This document shows positions 13,676-15,346 of a stretch of DNA of 15,346 bases, piece by piece. Within the stretch, counting starts at the first letter, position 1. The number at the start of each line of letters is the position of its first letter. The stretch is from JAGLQA01 sp023135565 (GTDB lineage: Bacteria > Acidobacteriota > Aminicenantia > UBA2199), in the NCBI GenBank assembly GCA_030639305.1, contig DAOWCY010000172.1, positions 1 to 15,346 on the forward strand. The letters are read 5' to 3'. The position numbers and the translations under genes were made by a program. Below the pieces are notes generated by a model. That model saw only the letters and a program-made list of their open reading frames with translations. It had not been told where the DNA came from and did no database searches.

Positions 13676-15346
13676 ATGAAAAAGATATTTTTCTCTTATA
13701 ATTTCAAAGACAAGGATATTGTATCGGGATGTTATTCGGTCCTGGCGAATCAAACAGGTTGTGAGTTATTTTTTTTTGATAAAATGGTGCTTGAAGGAAG
13801 CTGGAAGAAAGATGTAAAAAAGGCAATCCAGGAGTGTGATTACTTTGTTTTGTTCATGGGGGAAGAATACGGAAAAACCCAGGAAAAGGAAGTGGAAATT
13901 TTTGAAAAGAGATATCCCGACCTGGGAGAAAGATTTATTGCCGTTGAGTTGTTAACCTATGATTCAAATAAATTCGATTTGTTACCTCCGAGCAGAAACA
14001 TCGTTAAATTAGAGAAAGATGCAGCGAAGAAACCGGAAGTTCTCTCATGTATGAAGGAATTAGTAGAAAGATGTATCGGGTTAACATTTAATTTTTTTGA
14101 CGATCTGCCATCCAACCCTCATCTCTTTGATTATGAAAAAACGATTATTGATTTTTATATAACCAAAGAAAAATTATCTAAATTAAAGATCGAGAAAAAA
14201 ATCGATAATATCGATGAACTTCCCGATGAAGAAATAAACGAAATCTTTAGCCAGATCAGCGCTCAATCTGATGATGTGCCGGAAATAACACCAAAACAAA
14301 AAAAAGAAAAGATAAGAGAAAAATACAACTATCTTCATAATAAGCTATTGGGCGGCTGCCCGCCCAAATGGCCCACGCTCGATCTCAAACAAGAGGATTT
14401 GAAAACAAACGAGATTAACGAATTTGGGAAATTTAGGTCCCACAGCGCCTGTGTCGTGGCTGCCGCGCTTTCAAAATACCACCAGGACCCGAATTTTTGT
14501 ATGAAAAAAAGTAAATTTGTATTCCCGGAAGCTGGCCCCCGCGAAAAATTATATTTCCCCAAATATTCAAGAAATATACCATTTAGGGTTGGGGTACTTG
14601 TTTCCGGCGGCATTGCCCCGGGGATAAATGCCGTGATCGACGGGATAACCCAGAGACATTATAAATATTTCGAAACAGAACAAAATAGAACCTTAGAAAT
14701 ATGGGGATTGAAAAATGGTTTCCAGGGATTCGGAGACTTTCCTGAAAGCAAATACATACTCAAGCACAAAGAGGATGAGGCAAATAGAAGCAACTTACTG
14801 GTCACATCGAATCATGTGAATGAAGGCGGGTCTATATTGGGCACTTCACGTTATGAAGCGTTATTATCCGGTGAGAAAAGAATGGAGACACTTGGAAAAA
14901 TTGTTGAAAAGTTAAGAAGTAATCACGTTCGCATCCTGTATATTATCGGGGGAGACGGCAGCATGAAAGCAGCCCATGCCTTATCTTATATCGCAAAAGA
15001 AAAATTTGAAACCTCCAACTGGAACCTATCGGTCATAGGAATTCCCAAAACCATGGATAACGATATCCTCTGGGTATGGCAAACCTTCGGTTTTTTATCG
15101 GCCGTGGAAAAAGCAAGGGAATTTATCGACCACCTAGCAGTTGAAATCAAATCCAATCCCCGCCTGGGGGTAGTGCAGCTCTTCGGTTCCGATTCCGGTT
15201 TTGTGGTCAGCCACGCTATCCTGGCCAGCAGGACGGGAATTTGTGATGTGGTACTGATCCCGGAGGTCCCTTTCAGTATGAAAATTCTACAAGAAACGAT
15301 TCTAACAGAATGTATTGCAAGAGGTAGTACTCATGGTTTAGTCGTA
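13676..15346 (+). CDS. TIR domain fused to plant-type phosphofructokinase domain (3' partial)
   Basis: There are 557 codons without a stop; the gene runs off the window. Residues 1-130 are TIR-like: KKIFFSYNFKDKD at the start, D35, the W43..AI51 helix, the YFVLFMGEEYG strand and Glu candidates E72/E74 for the NADase site. A charged linker (130-285) leads to a PFK domain entered by an AGPREKLYF motif as in plant PFKs. Nucleotide and catalytic motifs are intact: GVLVSGGIAPGIN (306-318), GGSILGTSR, GGDGS (425-429) and PKTMDND (457-463, base D461). The G-then-K combination matches ATP-dependent plant/trypanosomatid enzymes. R496 is kept, but the sugar-phosphate signature MGR reads FGS (503-505), so the substrate may not be fructose 6-phosphate. 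The body is visibly more A+T-rich than the spoVR region, consistent with transfer. Confidence 0.85.
   Translation, partial: MKKIFFSYNFKDKDIVSGCYSVLANQTGCELFFFDKMVLEGSWKKDVKKAIQECDYFVLFMGEEYGKTQEKEVEIFEKRYPDLGERFIAVELLTYDSNKFDLLPPSRNIVKLEKDAAKKPEVLSCMKELVERCIGLTFNFFDDLPSNPHLFDYEKTIIDFYITKEKLSKLKIEKKIDNIDELPDEEINEIFSQISAQSDDVPEITPKQKKEKIREKYNYLHNKLLGGCPPKWPTLDLKQEDLKTNEINEFGKFRSHSACVVAAALSKYHQDPNFCMKKSKFVFPEAGPREKLYFPKYSRNIPFRVGVLVSGGIAPGINAVIDGITQRHYKYFETEQNRTLEIWGLKNGFQGFGDFPESKYILKHKEDEANRSNLLVTSNHVNEGGSILGTSRYEALLSGEKRMETLGKIVEKLRSNHVRILYIIGGDGSMKAAHALSYIAKEKFETSNWNLSVIGIPKTMDNDILWVWQTFGFLSAVEKAREFIDHLAVEIKSNPRLGVVQLFGSDSGFVVSHAILASRTGICDVVLIPEVPFSMKILQETILTECIARGSTHGLVV

Overview
The window is 15.3 kb of bacterial chromosome, coding almost entirely on the + strand. 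I think it comes from a deep-branching, Gram-negative, probably anaerobic lineage such as Omnitrophota or a relative. This is low confidence and rests on three things: a MamK-type bacterial actin, a PrkA/YeaH/SpoVR cluster with two PrkA-like ATPases, and intergenic spacers full of short dispersed repeats. No rRNA, tRNA or CRISPR array is visible.

Left part (1-2409): a repeat-rich leader holds a 161-nt inverted-repeat element, then a good sigma70-type promoter. It drives a membrane-anchored N-acetylmuramoyl-L-alanine amidase whose 3' end overlaps a MamK-like actin ATPase.

Middle part (2594-10276): this is a four-gene version of the widespread PrkA-YeaH-YcgB stress/sporulation module, in the order PrkA-like AAA+ protein, YeaH/DUF444 VWA protein, SpoVR/YcgB protein, second and divergent PrkA-like AAA+ protein. 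The spacers hold a dispersed repeat with a covarying hairpin. One copy supplies the Shine-Dalgarno sequence of yeaH. Another spacer holds 9-nt tandem arrays, and the spoVR ribosome binding site lies inside a hairpin.

Right part (10541-15346, runs off the window): this is the most unusual part and looks like an accessory signalling or conflict locus. A promoter that appears to give a leaderless mRNA starts a small protein that overlaps an MNT/AbiEii-like nucleotidyltransferase fused to two tandem RyR-type repeats. Next comes a two-helix membrane protein with two Rossmann/RCK (TrkA-N-like) domains, ending in a paralogous pair of the same RyR repeats. After it, with its own extended -10 promoter, comes a TIR-domain protein fused to a plant/trypanosomatid-type phosphofructokinase domain whose fructose-phosphate signature MGR is replaced by FGS. 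All four are nucleotide- or NAD-related modules: NTP transferase, NAD-binding RCK, TIR NADase-type domain and PFK-fold kinase. I infer that they form a nucleotide-centred sensing/effector system. Whether it is antiphage, and whether RyR senses a TIR- or PFK-made nucleotide, is hypothesis only.
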